Shown one piece after another: positions 7,887-17,669 of a stretch of 51,243 bases of DNA; position 1 is the stretch's first letter, and each line of letters begins with the position of its first letter. The position numbers were made by a program, and so were the translations under genes. Where the stretch lies: assembly GCF_014230055.1 (NCBI RefSeq), contig NZ_JACHVA010000036.1:1-51243 (forward strand). Reading direction: 5' to 3'. Source of the DNA: Puniceicoccus vermicola (lineage in GTDB: Bacteria > Verrucomicrobiota > Verrucomicrobiia > Opitutales > Puniceicoccaceae). The notes beneath the pieces were generated by a model that had not been told where the DNA came from, searched no databases, and was given only the letters and a program-made list of their open reading frames with translations.

Positions 7887-9608
7887 ATGAGCGAGAAAGG
7901 TCAGACAGAGAAGGTCACCGTAAATATCGACGGTAAGGATGTCGAGGTGCCCACCGGGATCACCATGATTGAGGCCGCCGAGATCGCCGGTAAGGAGATC
8001 CCTCACTACTGCTACCACCCGAAGTTGAGCATTTCTGGAAATTGCCGGATGTGCTTGGTGGAGATGGGGATGCCAATGCGTGACCGCGGAACGGGTGAGC
8101 CCGTGATGGATGACGACGGCAAGCAGAAGATCGGCTGGATGCCCAAGCCCGCGATCGCTTGTAACTCGAAGGTCTCTCCCGGACTCCATATCAAGACCGA
8201 CACGGATCTGGTCAAAGATTGCCGCAACGGTGTCATGGAGTTCCTCCTCGTCAATCACCCCCTCGATTGCCCGATCTGCGACCAAGCAGGGGAGTGTCGT
8301 CTGCAAGAATTTGCCACGGATTACGGTCGGGGCTACTCGCGCTTTATCGAAGAAAAGAACGTGAAGCCCAAGCGGACCGTTCTCGGCCCGCGGGTCATGC
8401 TCGATGATGAGCGCTGCATCCTTTGCTCCCGCTGTATCCGCTTCATGAGCGAAGTGGCGGACGACCCGGTTCTCGGATTTACCGAACGGGGCAGCTATTC
8501 GACGCTTACCTGTTTCCCCGGGAAGAATCTTGATAGCAACTACTCGCTGAACACCGTGGACATCTGTCCGGTGGGAGCGCTTACCAGTCGCGATTTCCGT
8601 TTTAAGATGCGGGTTTGGTTCCTGAAGTCGGTGAAGAGCATCTGCACCGAGAGTAGTGTCGGGGCCAATACCGAGGTCTGGCAGCGCGAAGGGAAAATTT
8701 ACCGAATCACACCGCGGCGCAATGACGCGGTCAATGATACTTGGATGACCGATAGCGGCCGAGCCCTTTACCAACAGGTCGAGGCGGAAGGGCGCCTACG
8801 TCAGCCCGTGGTCAAGGGCTCCAACGCCACCGCGACCGAAGCGGTTCGCGCGGCAGGCGAGATCCTCAAGTCATCGGAGAAGATTGCCATTGTGGCCTCC
8901 ACGCACTCTTCGGTTGAGGAGCAATATTACCTGAGCCAGTTGGCGCGGTCTAAAAAGGCCAAGGTTTTCGCCGTTCAGCACCTCGGAGAAGAAGACGGTC
9001 TCCTGCAATCGGCTGACCGCACTCCCAACACCCGTGGAAGTCTAGTGACTGGGCTCTTGTCCGACCTGCCGAGCGCAGATCTCAGCGATCTTGCTTCGCA
9101 AATTGACAGTGGGGCGGTGGATACCGTGCTAGCAGTGCATGAGGATTTGGTGGCCGCCGGTTTGACGGAAGCGCAAATTGCCAAGGTGCAGCTCATTCAG
9201 GTCGCCACTCAGAAGAGTGCATCGACCGCGTTGGCGGCGATCTTGATCCCGTCATTGACGGTCTTCGAACGCTCCGGAAGCTTCATCAATCAGCAGTTCC
9301 GACTGCAGAAGTTCCACGCCGTTATCCCTGGACCTGCGGGTCTCCTTTCCGATTTGCAAATCTTTGCCTCTCTGAAGTCTTTGGTCGAAGGGGAAACGGC
9401 AGCGACCGTGCAGGTCAAAGACGCCTGGAACTCCCTTTCTTCGGAGATCGAAGAGTTGCAGGGCATTCAATTCCGTTCGATCCCCGACGATGGGCAAACC
9501 ATCTCGGCGGGGAATCTCGCCAATCTTCCATTCCCGGAGAAAAAATCGCTGAAGTTCGATGCACGCGAGTTCGCTCGCGAAGCGATCGGCGTCTCGGAAG
9601 CCTCCTGA
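7887..9608 (+). CDS. nuoG: NADH-quinone oxidoreductase subunit G, short form
   Basis: This protein has the iron-sulfur head of NuoG. Ligands are Cys42, Cys53, Cys56 and Cys92 for the [2Fe-2S] cluster N1b; His124, Cys128, Cys131 and Cys137 for N5; and Cys177, Cys180, Cys183 and Cys227 for N4. A Mo/4Fe-4S-like subdomain follows from about residue 240, without the extra CxxCxxxC site of N7-containing NuoG. At 573 residues it is much shorter than E. coli NuoG (about 900) and shorter than the mitochondrial 75-kDa subunit. The molybdopterin-like domain is therefore strongly reduced but still ends in an intact frame. It lies 45 bases after nuoF. Confidence 0.95.
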   Translation: MSEKGQTEKVTVNIDGKDVEVPTGITMIEAAEIAGKEIPHYCYHPKLSISGNCRMCLVEMGMPMRDRGTGEPVMDDDGKQKIGWMPKPAIACNSKVSPGLHIKTDTDLVKDCRNGVMEFLLVNHPLDCPICDQAGECRLQEFATDYGRGYSRFIEEKNVKPKRTVLGPRVMLDDERCILCSRCIRFMSEVADDPVLGFTERGSYSTLTCFPGKNLDSNYSLNTVDICPVGALTSRDFRFKMRVWFLKSVKSICTESSVGANTEVWQREGKIYRITPRRNDAVNDTWMTDSGRALYQQVEAEGRLRQPVVKGSNATATEAVRAAGEILKSSEKIAIVASTHSSVEEQYYLSQLARSKKAKVFAVQHLGEEDGLLQSADRTPNTRGSLVTGLLSDLPSADLSDLASQIDSGAVDTVLAVHEDLVAAGLTEAQIAKVQLIQVATQKSASTALAAILIPSLTVFERSGSFINQQFRLQKFHAVIPGPAGLLSDLQIFASLKSLVEGETAATVQVKDAWNSLSSEIEELQGIQFRSIPDDGQTISAGNLANLPFPEKKSLKFDAREFAREAIGVSEAS

Positions 9609-9636
9609 TCATTTTTGCCAATCCAGTCAGATTCCA

Positions 9637-10734
9637 ATGGAACTCACATCCGTCCTCCTGAAAATTGTATACGCGGTCTTGATGATCGTGGTGGTCATGA
9701 CCATGGCCGGATACTCCGTGCTCATTGAGCGCAAGGTTTCCAGCTGGGTGCAGGGCCGAGTCGGACCGAACCGGGCCTCTCCGTTTTTCGTCAAATATTT
9801 GCCTGTGATCGGGCCCATGCTCGTGCGATGGGGGATTTTCCAACCGGTGGCTGACGGGTTGAAGTTCCTTTTCAAGGAGGAGATCACTCCGGGGCACGTA
9901 AACAAGGTGTATTACTACATGGCCCCGATCATCGCGTTGGTGCCGGCGTTGACGACGATGGTGGTCATTCCGTTTGGGCAGTATACGAATCCGGATACCG
10001 GAGCGGTCAATCCGCTCATGTTAGCCCCGCTCGACATTGGGATTCTCTTCATCTTTGCAGTCTCTTCGCTAGGGGTGTACGGGATCGTGCTCGCGGGTTG
10101 GTCCTCGAACAATAAGTATTCCTTCCTCGGCAGCATCCGGAGCTCGGCGCAGATGATCTCCTATGAGCTCTCGCTGGGCCTCTCCATCTTCCCGTTGTTC
10201 CTCTGGCTCAACGCACCGGGGGTCGAAGGCGGCTTGGGTCTGACCTCGGTCGTCGGCTATCAGCAGAATATCTGGTTCATTTTTGTCCAGCCGCTGAGTG
10301 CGCTCCTTTTCCTCGTCGCCATCTTCGCAGAGACGAATCGCCTGCCTTTTGATATGGCTGAGTCGGAGACTGACCTCGTCGGTGGGTTTCACACGGAGTA
10401 CGGCTGCTTCAAATTCGGGATCTTTTTCGTCGCCGAGTACGCGCACATCGTCATCGGTTCCGCTCTTTTCGCCCTGCTGTTCCTCGGGGGATGGCATTTC
10501 CTTCCCGGCGTAGCCAATCCTTGGCCCGATGGCTGGATCGGAGGCGTTCTCTCAACGATCTGGTTCATCATAAAGGTCGTGGCGATGATTGTCTTCTTCG
10601 TTCTGATTCGTTGGACGATCCCCCGGTTCCGTTACGACCAGGTGATGAAGCTTGGCTGGACCATCCTCCTGCCTCTGGCGATCGCCAACCTCATCTTGAA
10701 CGCGATCATTATCGCTATCATCGATACACAGTAA
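9637..10734 (+). CDS. nuoH: NADH-quinone oxidoreductase subunit H
   Basis: NuoH is the membrane subunit that joins the two arms and lines the quinone tunnel. It has about eight hydrophobic segments and the diagnostic acidic loop AETNRLPFDMAESETDLVGG followed by FHTEY, plus an early ERKVSSWVQGRVGPNR. The ATG at 9637 gives 365 residues. An in-frame codon inside nuoG would extend it, but the MELTSVLLKIVY start matches a membrane-inserted N-terminus. It is spaced 28 bases from nuoG. Confidence 0.96.
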   Translation: MELTSVLLKIVYAVLMIVVVMTMAGYSVLIERKVSSWVQGRVGPNRASPFFVKYLPVIGPMLVRWGIFQPVADGLKFLFKEEITPGHVNKVYYYMAPIIALVPALTTMVVIPFGQYTNPDTGAVNPLMLAPLDIGILFIFAVSSLGVYGIVLAGWSSNNKYSFLGSIRSSAQMISYELSLGLSIFPLFLWLNAPGVEGGLGLTSVVGYQQNIWFIFVQPLSALLFLVAIFAETNRLPFDMAESETDLVGGFHTEYGCFKFGIFFVAEYAHIVIGSALFALLFLGGWHFLPGVANPWPDGWIGGVLSTIWFIIKVVAMIVFFVLIRWTIPRFRYDQVMKLGWTILLPLAIANLILNAIIIAIIDTQ

Positions 10735-10747
10735 ATTTTGACTCACC

Positions 10748-11299
10748 ATGGCTGAAACCAAAGTAATCGAGCGCAAGCCGCTGAGCCTGTCGGAGAGAAC
10801 CTATCTCCCGCAGATCGTGTCCGGCTTGAAGACGACGATCTCGCAAATCTTCAAGCCCTCAGTCACCTTGCAGTACCCGGAGGAGCGTCCCCCGATCCCG
10901 AAAGGGTATCGAGGTGTGCCGACCCTGGTCAAAGACCCCAACGGTCGCGAGAAGTGTGTCTCCTGCCAACTGTGCGAGTTTGTCTGCCCTCCGCGGGCGA
11001 TTCGGATCACCCCGGGCGAAATCCCTGAGGGCTCCGAGTATGAGCACGTCGAGAAAGGACCGGAAGAGTTCGAGATCAACATGCTGCGCTGCATTTATTG
11101 CGGGCTCTGCCAAGAGGTTTGTCCCGAGGAGGCTATTTTTCTTCAGGACGTGTTTTCACTTTCTGGATACTCGCGTGAGGAAATGGTGAACGATAAGAAG
11201 AAACTTTACGAACTAGGTGGAACGCTCCCCGACGAACATTTCAAGTGGGACAAAAAGAAGGCAGCAGAGGAGGCTGCGGCAGCGGGCGGACACCATTGA
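10748..11299 (+). CDS. nuoI: NADH-quinone oxidoreductase subunit I
   Basis: NuoI carries two [4Fe-4S] clusters (N6a and N6b) in the peripheral arm. Ligands are Cys70, Cys73, Cys76 with Cys80, and Cys115, Cys118, Cys121 with Cys125, in CVSCQLCEFVCP and CIYCGLCQEVCPEEAI. The 183-residue length is slightly long for the family because of a Lys/Ala-rich C-terminal tail ending in two histidines. Confidence 0.96.
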   Translation: MAETKVIERKPLSLSERTYLPQIVSGLKTTISQIFKPSVTLQYPEERPPIPKGYRGVPTLVKDPNGREKCVSCQLCEFVCPPRAIRITPGEIPEGSEYEHVEKGPEEFEINMLRCIYCGLCQEVCPEEAIFLQDVFSLSGYSREEMVNDKKKLYELGGTLPDEHFKWDKKKAAEEAAAAGGHH

Positions 11300-11361
11300 G
11301 GGCGCAATCCTTTCGATTTTTGTCTTTTCCCGCTAACACCTTTATTACAGGTTGATTTCCC

Positions 11362-11916
11362 GTGGACGTGCTTTTCATTATTTTCGCGGTATTGACGGTG
11401 CTACCGGCCTTTTTGATGGTCGTAGCTCGCAATCCGGTCAACGGCGCCATGTTCATGATCGTCTCCTTTGTGGGGATGGCCGCGCTCTTTGTGCTTCTGG
11501 AGGCCTTCTTTTTGGCCATTCTCCAGATTCTCGTCTACGCGGGCGCGATCATGGTGCTCTTTCTCTTCATCATCATGTTGCTCGACATGGATGAGGTGGA
11601 GAAGATCAAGCCTCGAACCGTAACGGCTTTTGCCAGCGGGATTTCCTTGGCCTTGATCGTGGTCGGGATCATTTCACTGCTCGGCTCGGACGGTATGTCC
11701 GGGCAGGCGTTTGCTTCCCTTGCGGCAGCCCCGGATTTCCCCTCCGCTGCGGCTCCGATGGAACTTTCTCTGAGCACCAAGTCCTACGGATTCGGGCTCT
11801 TCACGAAATACATGCTTCCGTTCCAGTTGACGGGGCTGTTGTTGTTGGTGGCGATGATCGGTGTGATTGTCATCAGCAAGAAACGGGAACCATCCCAGGA
11901 GCAGAGCGCTTCCTGA
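11362..11916 (+). CDS. nuoJ: NADH-quinone oxidoreductase subunit J
   Basis: NuoJ is a five-helix membrane subunit next to the quinone site. The protein shows RNPVNGAMFMIVSF and the conserved third-helix region LQILVYAGAIMVLFLFIIMLL. It starts with GTG at 11362; no ATG fits, and the sequence after the GTG reads directly into the first helix. The 62-base gap from nuoI is the widest within the operon. Length is 184 residues, normal for the family. Confidence 0.94.
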   Translation: MDVLFIIFAVLTVLPAFLMVVARNPVNGAMFMIVSFVGMAALFVLLEAFFLAILQILVYAGAIMVLFLFIIMLLDMDEVEKIKPRTVTAFASGISLALIVVGIISLLGSDGMSGQAFASLAAAPDFPSAAAPMELSLSTKSYGFGLFTKYMLPFQLTGLLLLVAMIGVIVISKKREPSQEQSAS

Positions 11917-11941
11917 CCTTTGATTGGTACGGATATTCGTC

Positions 11942-12247
11942 ATGACACTTAGTCTGAATTCTTTCCTTTTCGTTGCGGGGCTGTTGTTCGCCATCGGTTT
12001 TTTCGGAGTGCTTCTCCGGAGGAACGTTCTGGTGATCTTCATGTCCCTGGAAATGATGCTCAACGCCGCGATTTTGGCGCTCGTCGCATTCTCACGGTTT
12101 AACGGCATTATGGACGGAAACATCTTTGTCTTTTTCATCATCACGGTCGCAGCGGCGGAAATTGCCGTCGGCCTGGCCATCATCGTGGCGCTTTTCCGGA
12201 AGCGTCAGTCGGTGATGGTTGAACAGCTCAGCAGCTTGAAGAACTGA
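11942..12247 (+). CDS. nuoK: NADH-quinone oxidoreductase subunit K
   Basis: NuoK is a small three-helix membrane subunit. From the ATG at 11942 it has 101 residues, the usual length. Conserved points are the second-helix Glu in [13 protein letters not shown] and the third-helix Glu in [13 protein letters not shown], both part of the proton path in characterised homologues. An upstream TTG (11924) adds six residues and is not preferred. Confidence 0.95.
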   Translation: MTLSLNSFLFVAGLLFAIGFFGVLLRRNVLVIFMSLEMMLNAAILALVAFSRFNGIMDGNIFVFFIITVAAAEIAVGLAIIVALFRKRQSVMVEQLSSLKN

Positions 12248-12251
12248 TCCG

Positions 12252-14102
12252 ATGGAATTAAACACCCTCATGGTTCTTATCTTGGTGACCCCGCTTCTGT
12301 CGGCGGGGCTCATTGCGCTTTTCTTTCGCGATCGCGGAGGAATCGCTTCGGGGATCTCCGTCATTGCGAGCGGTCTGATTCTCGTCTTGTCGATTTTCCT
12401 CCTGCTGAACGCTCCGGACAAGCCTTACACCACCTCGATCGACTGGTTCACAGTGGGCGACCTCACGATCTCGTTGGGGTTCCTGCTCAATGGGCATACC
12501 CACCTGCTGCTGTTTGTGGTCTCCTTCGTCGGATTCTGGATTCATTTGTTCAGCATCGGGTATATGGATGACGACAAGGCGAAGGGGCGCTTCTTTGGCG
12601 GACTTTCGATCTTCATGTTCTCGATGCTCGGGATCGTCCTCGCGGACAACCTCGCGATGATATTCATCTTCTGGGAGTTGGTCGGATTCAGTTCTTACAT
12701 GCTGATCGCCCACTACTGCGATACGGATGAAGCCGCCGAAGCTTCGAAGAAGGCTTTCATCGTCAATCGGGTAGGGGACTTTGGTTTCCTGATCGGGATT
12801 GTCTGGTGTTTCTGGAAGTTCGGCACCCTGAATTTGAGTGAAATCGATTTGGCGGTGGGAGCGAATCCAGCATTGGCCGTGACCGGATTGGGGCTGCTCT
12901 TGATCTGCGGATTCCTCGGAAAGTCGGCTCAATTCCCACTTCACGTCTGGTTGCCGGACGCGATGGCGGGCCCGACTCCGATCTCTGCTCTCATCCACGC
13001 CGCAACCATGGTGGCCGCGGGGATTTTCCTCCTCGTGCGGATCGATGTCCTCCTCACTCCTTTCGTTCTGGAATGGATCGCTTGGACGGGTGCTGGCATG
13101 GCCTTGATTGCTGGTTTTGTCGCTTTGGGGCAGAACGACATCAAGAAGATCCTCGCCTATTCGACGCTCTCGCAGCTCGGTTACATGGCGGCGGCAGTCG
13201 GGATTGGGTTGCCGGGATTGGGTCTGTTCCACCTGACAACCCACGCATTTTTCAAGGCTCTGTTGTTCCTCTGCTCGGGCTCGATTATTCACGCCTGCCA
13301 CCACGAGCAGGACATCTTCAAGATGGGCGGATTGCTCAAGAAGATGCCCGTGACCTCGATTGCCTTCCTCGCCGGAATGCTCGCTCTCATGGGGGCAAAC
13401 TTCACTGCCGGATATTGGAGTAAGGAAGCCATCATGACGGCCGCCTTCGCAATCGACGGACCGATCTTTTGGTTCCTCATCGGAGGTGCTGTGCTGACAG
13501 CCCTCTATATGGGACGACTCTTCCTTATCGCCTTCCTGGGCAAACCTCGCACTGAAAAAGTGGAGCATTGCAAGGAAAGCGGTCCGGTCATGCTTCTGCC
13601 GCTTCTGGTTTTAGGGGTCTTGGCGTTAATCGGTGGTTTCTACACCTTCTGGCCTGAGGTTCTCTCTCAGTCGTTTGTGGGTGAAGTAAATGCCGTATAT
13701 CACGGGGAGGAGTTCCACCACGCTCACGAAACCCTCAAAATCTGGGGAACGGTTGCCTGGATTTCCGGGTTGGTCATTGCCCTCGTTCTCTACGGAATCG
13801 GCAGCTCCAAGGATCGCTTGGCTGAGAAGGTTCCGGCGCTCTACACAGTTTTCCGCCGCCGTCTCTTCATCGACGATGTCTATGATTTTTACGTCACAAA
13901 GATTCAGCAGCGGTTTGTCGATATCCTCGGTTTCATTGATCTCTTCCTGATTTCAGGAGTGATGGTCAGGGGATCGGCGGGAATCGCCGGACTTGTTGGG
14001 GTTTTCACTCGAAGTCTGCACGTCGGCAGTCTTCACGGATATGTTTATTGGTTTCTCTTGGGGATCGTTCTGTTTTGGGCGTTTTCCATGGGCTGGTTCT
14101 GA
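12252..14102 (+). CDS. nuoL: NADH-quinone oxidoreductase subunit L
   Basis: NuoL is the distal antiporter-like proton pump with a long lateral helix. In this 616-residue protein the pump signature is seen at LAMIFIFWELVGFSSYMLI, which holds the key Glu, and at GKSAQFPLHVWLPDAMAGPT followed by PISALIHAATMVAAG. The C-terminal part has the extra amphipathic segment and final helix typical of NuoL rather than NuoM. It begins four bases after the nuoK stop. Confidence 0.96.
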   Translation: MELNTLMVLILVTPLLSAGLIALFFRDRGGIASGISVIASGLILVLSIFLLLNAPDKPYTTSIDWFTVGDLTISLGFLLNGHTHLLLFVVSFVGFWIHLFSIGYMDDDKAKGRFFGGLSIFMFSMLGIVLADNLAMIFIFWELVGFSSYMLIAHYCDTDEAAEASKKAFIVNRVGDFGFLIGIVWCFWKFGTLNLSEIDLAVGANPALAVTGLGLLLICGFLGKSAQFPLHVWLPDAMAGPTPISALIHAATMVAAGIFLLVRIDVLLTPFVLEWIAWTGAGMALIAGFVALGQNDIKKILAYSTLSQLGYMAAAVGIGLPGLGLFHLTTHAFFKALLFLCSGSIIHACHHEQDIFKMGGLLKKMPVTSIAFLAGMLALMGANFTAGYWSKEAIMTAAFAIDGPIFWFLIGGAVLTALYMGRLFLIAFLGKPRTEKVEHCKESGPVMLLPLLVLGVLALIGGFYTFWPEVLSQSFVGEVNAVYHGEEFHHAHETLKIWGTVAWISGLVIALVLYGIGSSKDRLAEKVPALYTVFRRRLFIDDVYDFYVTKIQQRFVDILGFIDLFLISGVMVRGSAGIAGLVGVFTRSLHVGSLHGYVYWFLLGIVLFWAFSMGWF

Positions 14103-14108
14103 TCGGAA

Positions 14109-15734
14109 ATGGTTTTTGATAGTACACTTCTCCTCCTGGCGATTTTGATTCCCCTTTTCGGGGGATTAACGCTGCTCGGGTTCCGAAATCTTTCCGCTTC
14201 GGTGGTTCGGCTCGTGGCGTTGACCGGGTTCACTCTCCCTCTGCTGATCGCGATCTGGCTCTACTTTATGTTTGCCGGTGCGGATCAGGTGGATGGATAC
14301 CGATTCTTCACTGAGCTTGATACAGGGCTGGGCTTCTTTGGCATCAACTTGACTCTGGGGCTGAACGGGATCTCTCTCCCGCTCTTTTTCCTCGCGGGAC
14401 TCGTTGGGTTGGCCGCGGGTATTCAAGCGCTGCATTCCGACGCCGGACGCCGTCAGCTCTACTTGAGCTTGCTTCTGATCATGCAGGCAGGGCTCATGGG
14501 AACCTTCGCTTCAGTCGATATCTTCTTCTTCTATTTTTTCCACGAGCTCGCCCTCATCCCGACTTTCGTGATGATCGGCATCTGGGGAGGATTTGGCCGA
14601 CGCTCCGCGGCGATCGAGATGACGATTTATCTGACGCTCGGTGCGATGCTTTCGCTTCTCGGGTTGATCCTCATCTACTCAGCTTCGGGAATCGATTCCT
14701 TCAATCTGATCGATATTCGCCAATACCTGATAGAGCAGCCATTGAGTGAAACCTTGAGCAATAATATCTTCGGATTGCTGCTCTTCGGTTTCGGGATTCT
14801 GGTTTCGCTCTTCCCCTTCCACAGTTGGGCTCCGCGTGGCTATGCGGCGGCGCCGACGGCAGCTGCGATGCTGCACGCCGGGGTATTGAAGAAGTTTGGC
14901 CTCTACGGGTTGATTCAGATCGCCTATCCGCTGCTTCCACAAGGGGCAGCACATTGGGGCCCTCTGCTCATGTGGTTGGCTTTGGGGAACGTGGTCGTCA
15001 TCGGCCTCATCACCATGGCTCAGCGTGATCTGAAACAGATGGTTGGGTACAGCTCGGTGATGCACATGGGCTATTGCTTCCTCGGATTGGTAACCCTCAA
15101 CTCGATCGGGGTAGGGGGAGCCGTGATCCTCATGTTTGGTCATGGTCTTTCCGTGGCGCTTCTCTTCATGCTCTCCACCGCGGTTTTCCATCGGACTCAG
15201 ACTTACGACATGAAAGAGATGGGAGGCCTCGCCACCCGGACTCCGATTCTGGCCGGAATGTTCGTTGCCGCGACCTTTGCCAGCATCGGGCTTCCCGGAT
15301 TTGCCAATTTCTGGGGTGAGTTTGCGATCTTCGTCTCGCTCTGGCACTACAATCCATGGGCTCTCGCAGCTGCGGCTACGGGCATCATTATCTCAGCGAT
15401 TTACGGACTGCGGGCCGTGGCTTGGATCTTTTTCGGAAAGCCGTCCGAAGCCTTGGCTGAGCATTGGAAAGAGAACAAACCTTTCGAGTTGCGGCAGGGC
15501 GAACGTCTCTCGGCGACCCTGCTATTCTCCGGTCTTATGATCGTGGGATTCTTCCCGCGGATCTTCTCTGACTACGTCGATATGGATCTTACGCCTTATT
15601 TCTCGTCGGAACCGACTGCTTCGGTGCAGGCCGCCTCACCGGCGGAAATCGCCGCCCAGCAGAACGATTCCGAAATGTTTGTCGCCAACGCGACGTCCAA
15701 TGATCTTTCCGCGAAAGTGGAGGTGGCTCGATGA
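14109..15734 (+). CDS. nuoM: NADH-quinone oxidoreductase subunit M
   Basis: NuoM is the middle antiporter-like pump. The 541-residue protein has FFHELALIPTFVMIGIWGG with the essential Glu, LFPFHSWAPRGYAAAPT and AAMLHAGVLKKFGLYGL with the lysine of the proton path. The C-terminus carries an Ala/Ser-rich tail of about 50 residues, probably extramembrane and longer than usual. Its stop overlaps the nuoN start (ATGA). Confidence 0.96.
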   Translation: MVFDSTLLLLAILIPLFGGLTLLGFRNLSASVVRLVALTGFTLPLLIAIWLYFMFAGADQVDGYRFFTELDTGLGFFGINLTLGLNGISLPLFFLAGLVGLAAGIQALHSDAGRRQLYLSLLLIMQAGLMGTFASVDIFFFYFFHELALIPTFVMIGIWGGFGRRSAAIEMTIYLTLGAMLSLLGLILIYSASGIDSFNLIDIRQYLIEQPLSETLSNNIFGLLLFGFGILVSLFPFHSWAPRGYAAAPTAAAMLHAGVLKKFGLYGLIQIAYPLLPQGAAHWGPLLMWLALGNVVVIGLITMAQRDLKQMVGYSSVMHMGYCFLGLVTLNSIGVGGAVILMFGHGLSVALLFMLSTAVFHRTQTYDMKEMGGLATRTPILAGMFVAATFASIGLPGFANFWGEFAIFVSLWHYNPWALAAAATGIIISAIYGLRAVAWIFFGKPSEALAEHWKENKPFELRQGERLSATLLFSGLMIVGFFPRIFSDYVDMDLTPYFSSEPTASVQAASPAEIAAQQNDSEMFVANATSNDLSAKVEVAR

Positions 15735-17254
15735 ATCTCGAAGTTTTTAAAACACTCTCGGAGTCCAACCGCTGGGGACTCCTTCTGCCCGAGATCTTTC
15801 TCGTCGGGCTGGCCTTGGTTCTTCTCGTCTTCGAGATGTTGTTCAAGCGCCAAGACCTTCTTCTCATCGTACGTCTCGCCATTTGGGGGCAGGTCTTGCT
15901 GTTGGGCTTGATCGCCCTCAGCTACTTGGAAGGTTTCCCCACCGAAACCGTCTCAGCATTTTCCGGGTTGATTCAGCAGAATCCGGCGACCGAGGTGATG
16001 CGGATATTCTTCATCACCGGTTCTCTTCTGGTGAGCTTTTTGGCGATGACCTACTTGAAGAAGCAGGATCTGCCGCGGACGGAGTTCCTCTCCATCACGA
16101 TGTTGGTGACGGTGGGCATGATGATTCTCGTCCAGAGCTCGCAGTTCGTTCTCTTTTTCGTCGCTCTGGAAACCGTGACCGTGGGGTTCTACGTTCTGGT
16201 GGCCTATTGCCGGAAGAGCCCGTTCTCTCTGGAGGCTGGTTTGAAGTTCCTCGTCCTCGGGGCGATGAGCTCGGCGATCCTCCTCTTCGGAATTGTTTTT
16301 CTTTACGGTGTAGCTGGGAATCCCTCGTTGCCCGGGCATGTCTCGGATCCGATGAATTTCTCGCAGTTGGCCTCCTTTATTGCTGCCAACCCCAGCCATC
16401 CTTTGGTGCTGATTGGAGCTTCACTGGTCTTGGCGGGCGTTGCCTTCAAGGTGGGAGCGGTTCCTTTCCAGATCTGGATTCCCGACGTCTACCAAGGCGC
16501 GCCCACTCCGGTGACGGCCTTTCTGGCGGTTTCTTCGAAAGCCGCCGGTGTCTTCGTTCTCATGACGCTGGTTCGCGGTCCGTTCGCTCCGTTGAGTTCT
16601 TTCCTCATCCCGCTCCTTTCGACGGTGGCGGTCTTGACCATTCTCTTCGGAAACCTGACTGCACTGCCTCAGCGTAATGTGAAGCGCTTGATGGGGCTCT
16701 CTGGAATTGCCCACGCTGGATATCTCCTCGTCGGAGTAGTGGCTTCGATGACGGTCGATTGGGCCGTGTATGCGGTGGTCTTCTACCTAATCACTTACCT
16801 CTTGGCCTCCTTTGGCGTATTCGGGGTCATGATCCACTTGGCAGGAGATGATGACTCGGATCAGGAAGTGGACCATTACGAAGATCTCGGGCAGCGGCAG
16901 CCATTTCTCGCCGGAGTGCTGACAATCGGACTTTCAAGCCTTGCAGGAATCCCGCCTCTCGGCGGATTCATCGGGAAACTCCTCATCTTCATTGCCGCCT
17001 TCCAAGCCGAACTCTACGGACTCTTGGGCGCAGCCATCATTGGTGTGGTCCTGTCGATTTACTATTACTTTGGCTGGATTCGGGAAGCGGTTTTCCGCGT
17101 TTGGCGCAGTCCGGAAGGCAGTGGTGCCAATTCGTCCGAGGCCAATCCCATTACCGTATCAACGGTGGAGACGGTGACTCTCGGGGGACTCTCCGCGCTT
17201 ACGATCGGCATTGGGCTCTTCCCCACATTGGTGGATTGCCTGATGCGGCTTTAG
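15731..17254 (+). CDS. nuoN: NADH-quinone oxidoreductase subunit N
   Basis: NuoN is the proximal antiporter-like pump and the last gene of the operon. The 507-residue protein shows FVALETVTVGFYVLVAY with the conserved Glu, FKVGAVPFQIWIPDVYQGAPT, and SLAGIPPLGGFIGKL. It overlaps nuoM by four bases. No clear terminator follows; the next 400 bases hold palindromic repeats. Confidence 0.96.
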   Translation: MNLEVFKTLSESNRWGLLLPEIFLVGLALVLLVFEMLFKRQDLLLIVRLAIWGQVLLLGLIALSYLEGFPTETVSAFSGLIQQNPATEVMRIFFITGSLLVSFLAMTYLKKQDLPRTEFLSITMLVTVGMMILVQSSQFVLFFVALETVTVGFYVLVAYCRKSPFSLEAGLKFLVLGAMSSAILLFGIVFLYGVAGNPSLPGHVSDPMNFSQLASFIAANPSHPLVLIGASLVLAGVAFKVGAVPFQIWIPDVYQGAPTPVTAFLAVSSKAAGVFVLMTLVRGPFAPLSSFLIPLLSTVAVLTILFGNLTALPQRNVKRLMGLSGIAHAGYLLVGVVASMTVDWAVYAVVFYLITYLLASFGVFGVMIHLAGDDDSDQEVDHYEDLGQRQPFLAGVLTIGLSSLAGIPPLGGFIGKLLIFIAAFQAELYGLLGAAIIGVVLSIYYYFGWIREAVFRVWRSPEGSGANSSEANPITVSTVETVTLGGLSALTIGIGLFPTLVDCLMRL

Positions 17255-17669
17255 TGGAGCCTCCTCGTCAACATCTTTCGCCGACAGGGTTTAAGTCTAG
17301 CTCCACGACCGGAGGTGGGTTTTCTCTGGCCCGCCGGAGTGTGCCAATGCGTAGGTGTTCGCCATTGAATCGCCGGAGGCGAATGATCCATCGTCGGTTC
17401 CCTTTTGGGCGTAGCGAATATTTTAATAATAAGGTGGGTAAGGCTAGAGGCATTTCGAACGGTGGGTGGGTTGCTTCAGCGCCCACCTTGGATTCGACGA
17501 AGAGAGACAATTCAGCGGATGGGTATCCTTCGTTCTCTACGAATCCTCTTCGATCTTACACGGGCAAGGCTGAAGCCATGCCCCACAGCAGGTGTGTTGC
17601 TTTCTCGGTCCCGCCGAAGTGTGTGGATGCGGAATGCACTACCTTGAACTCCATCTTGAAAAAATCCTA
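17255..17669. repeat. Gene-free spacer with REP-like palindromes between nuoN and mpl
   Basis: Several short palindromes occur here. They are TCGCC-GGA-GGCGA near 17369-17381; GGTGGG...GCTTCAGC...CCCACC near 17462-17484; and GGGCAAGGCT-GA-AGCCATGCCC near 17564-17585 (9 of 10 arm positions pair). The CCCGCCGGAGTGTG block near 17329 recurs in altered form near 17611. The last two palindromes share a GCTTCAGC/GCTGAAGC-type centre with repeats around the RAYT gene downstream. No gene is supported in this interval. Confidence 0.55.

Noticed and set aside
7368-8774. 468-codon minus-strand ORF opposite nuoF and nuoG
   Set aside because: It mirrors strongly coding plus-strand DNA; GC-rich codon bias creates such antisense ORFs.
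12258-13568. 436-codon minus-strand ORF opposite nuoL
   Set aside because: It is a shadow of nuoL, highly charged and without any domain.
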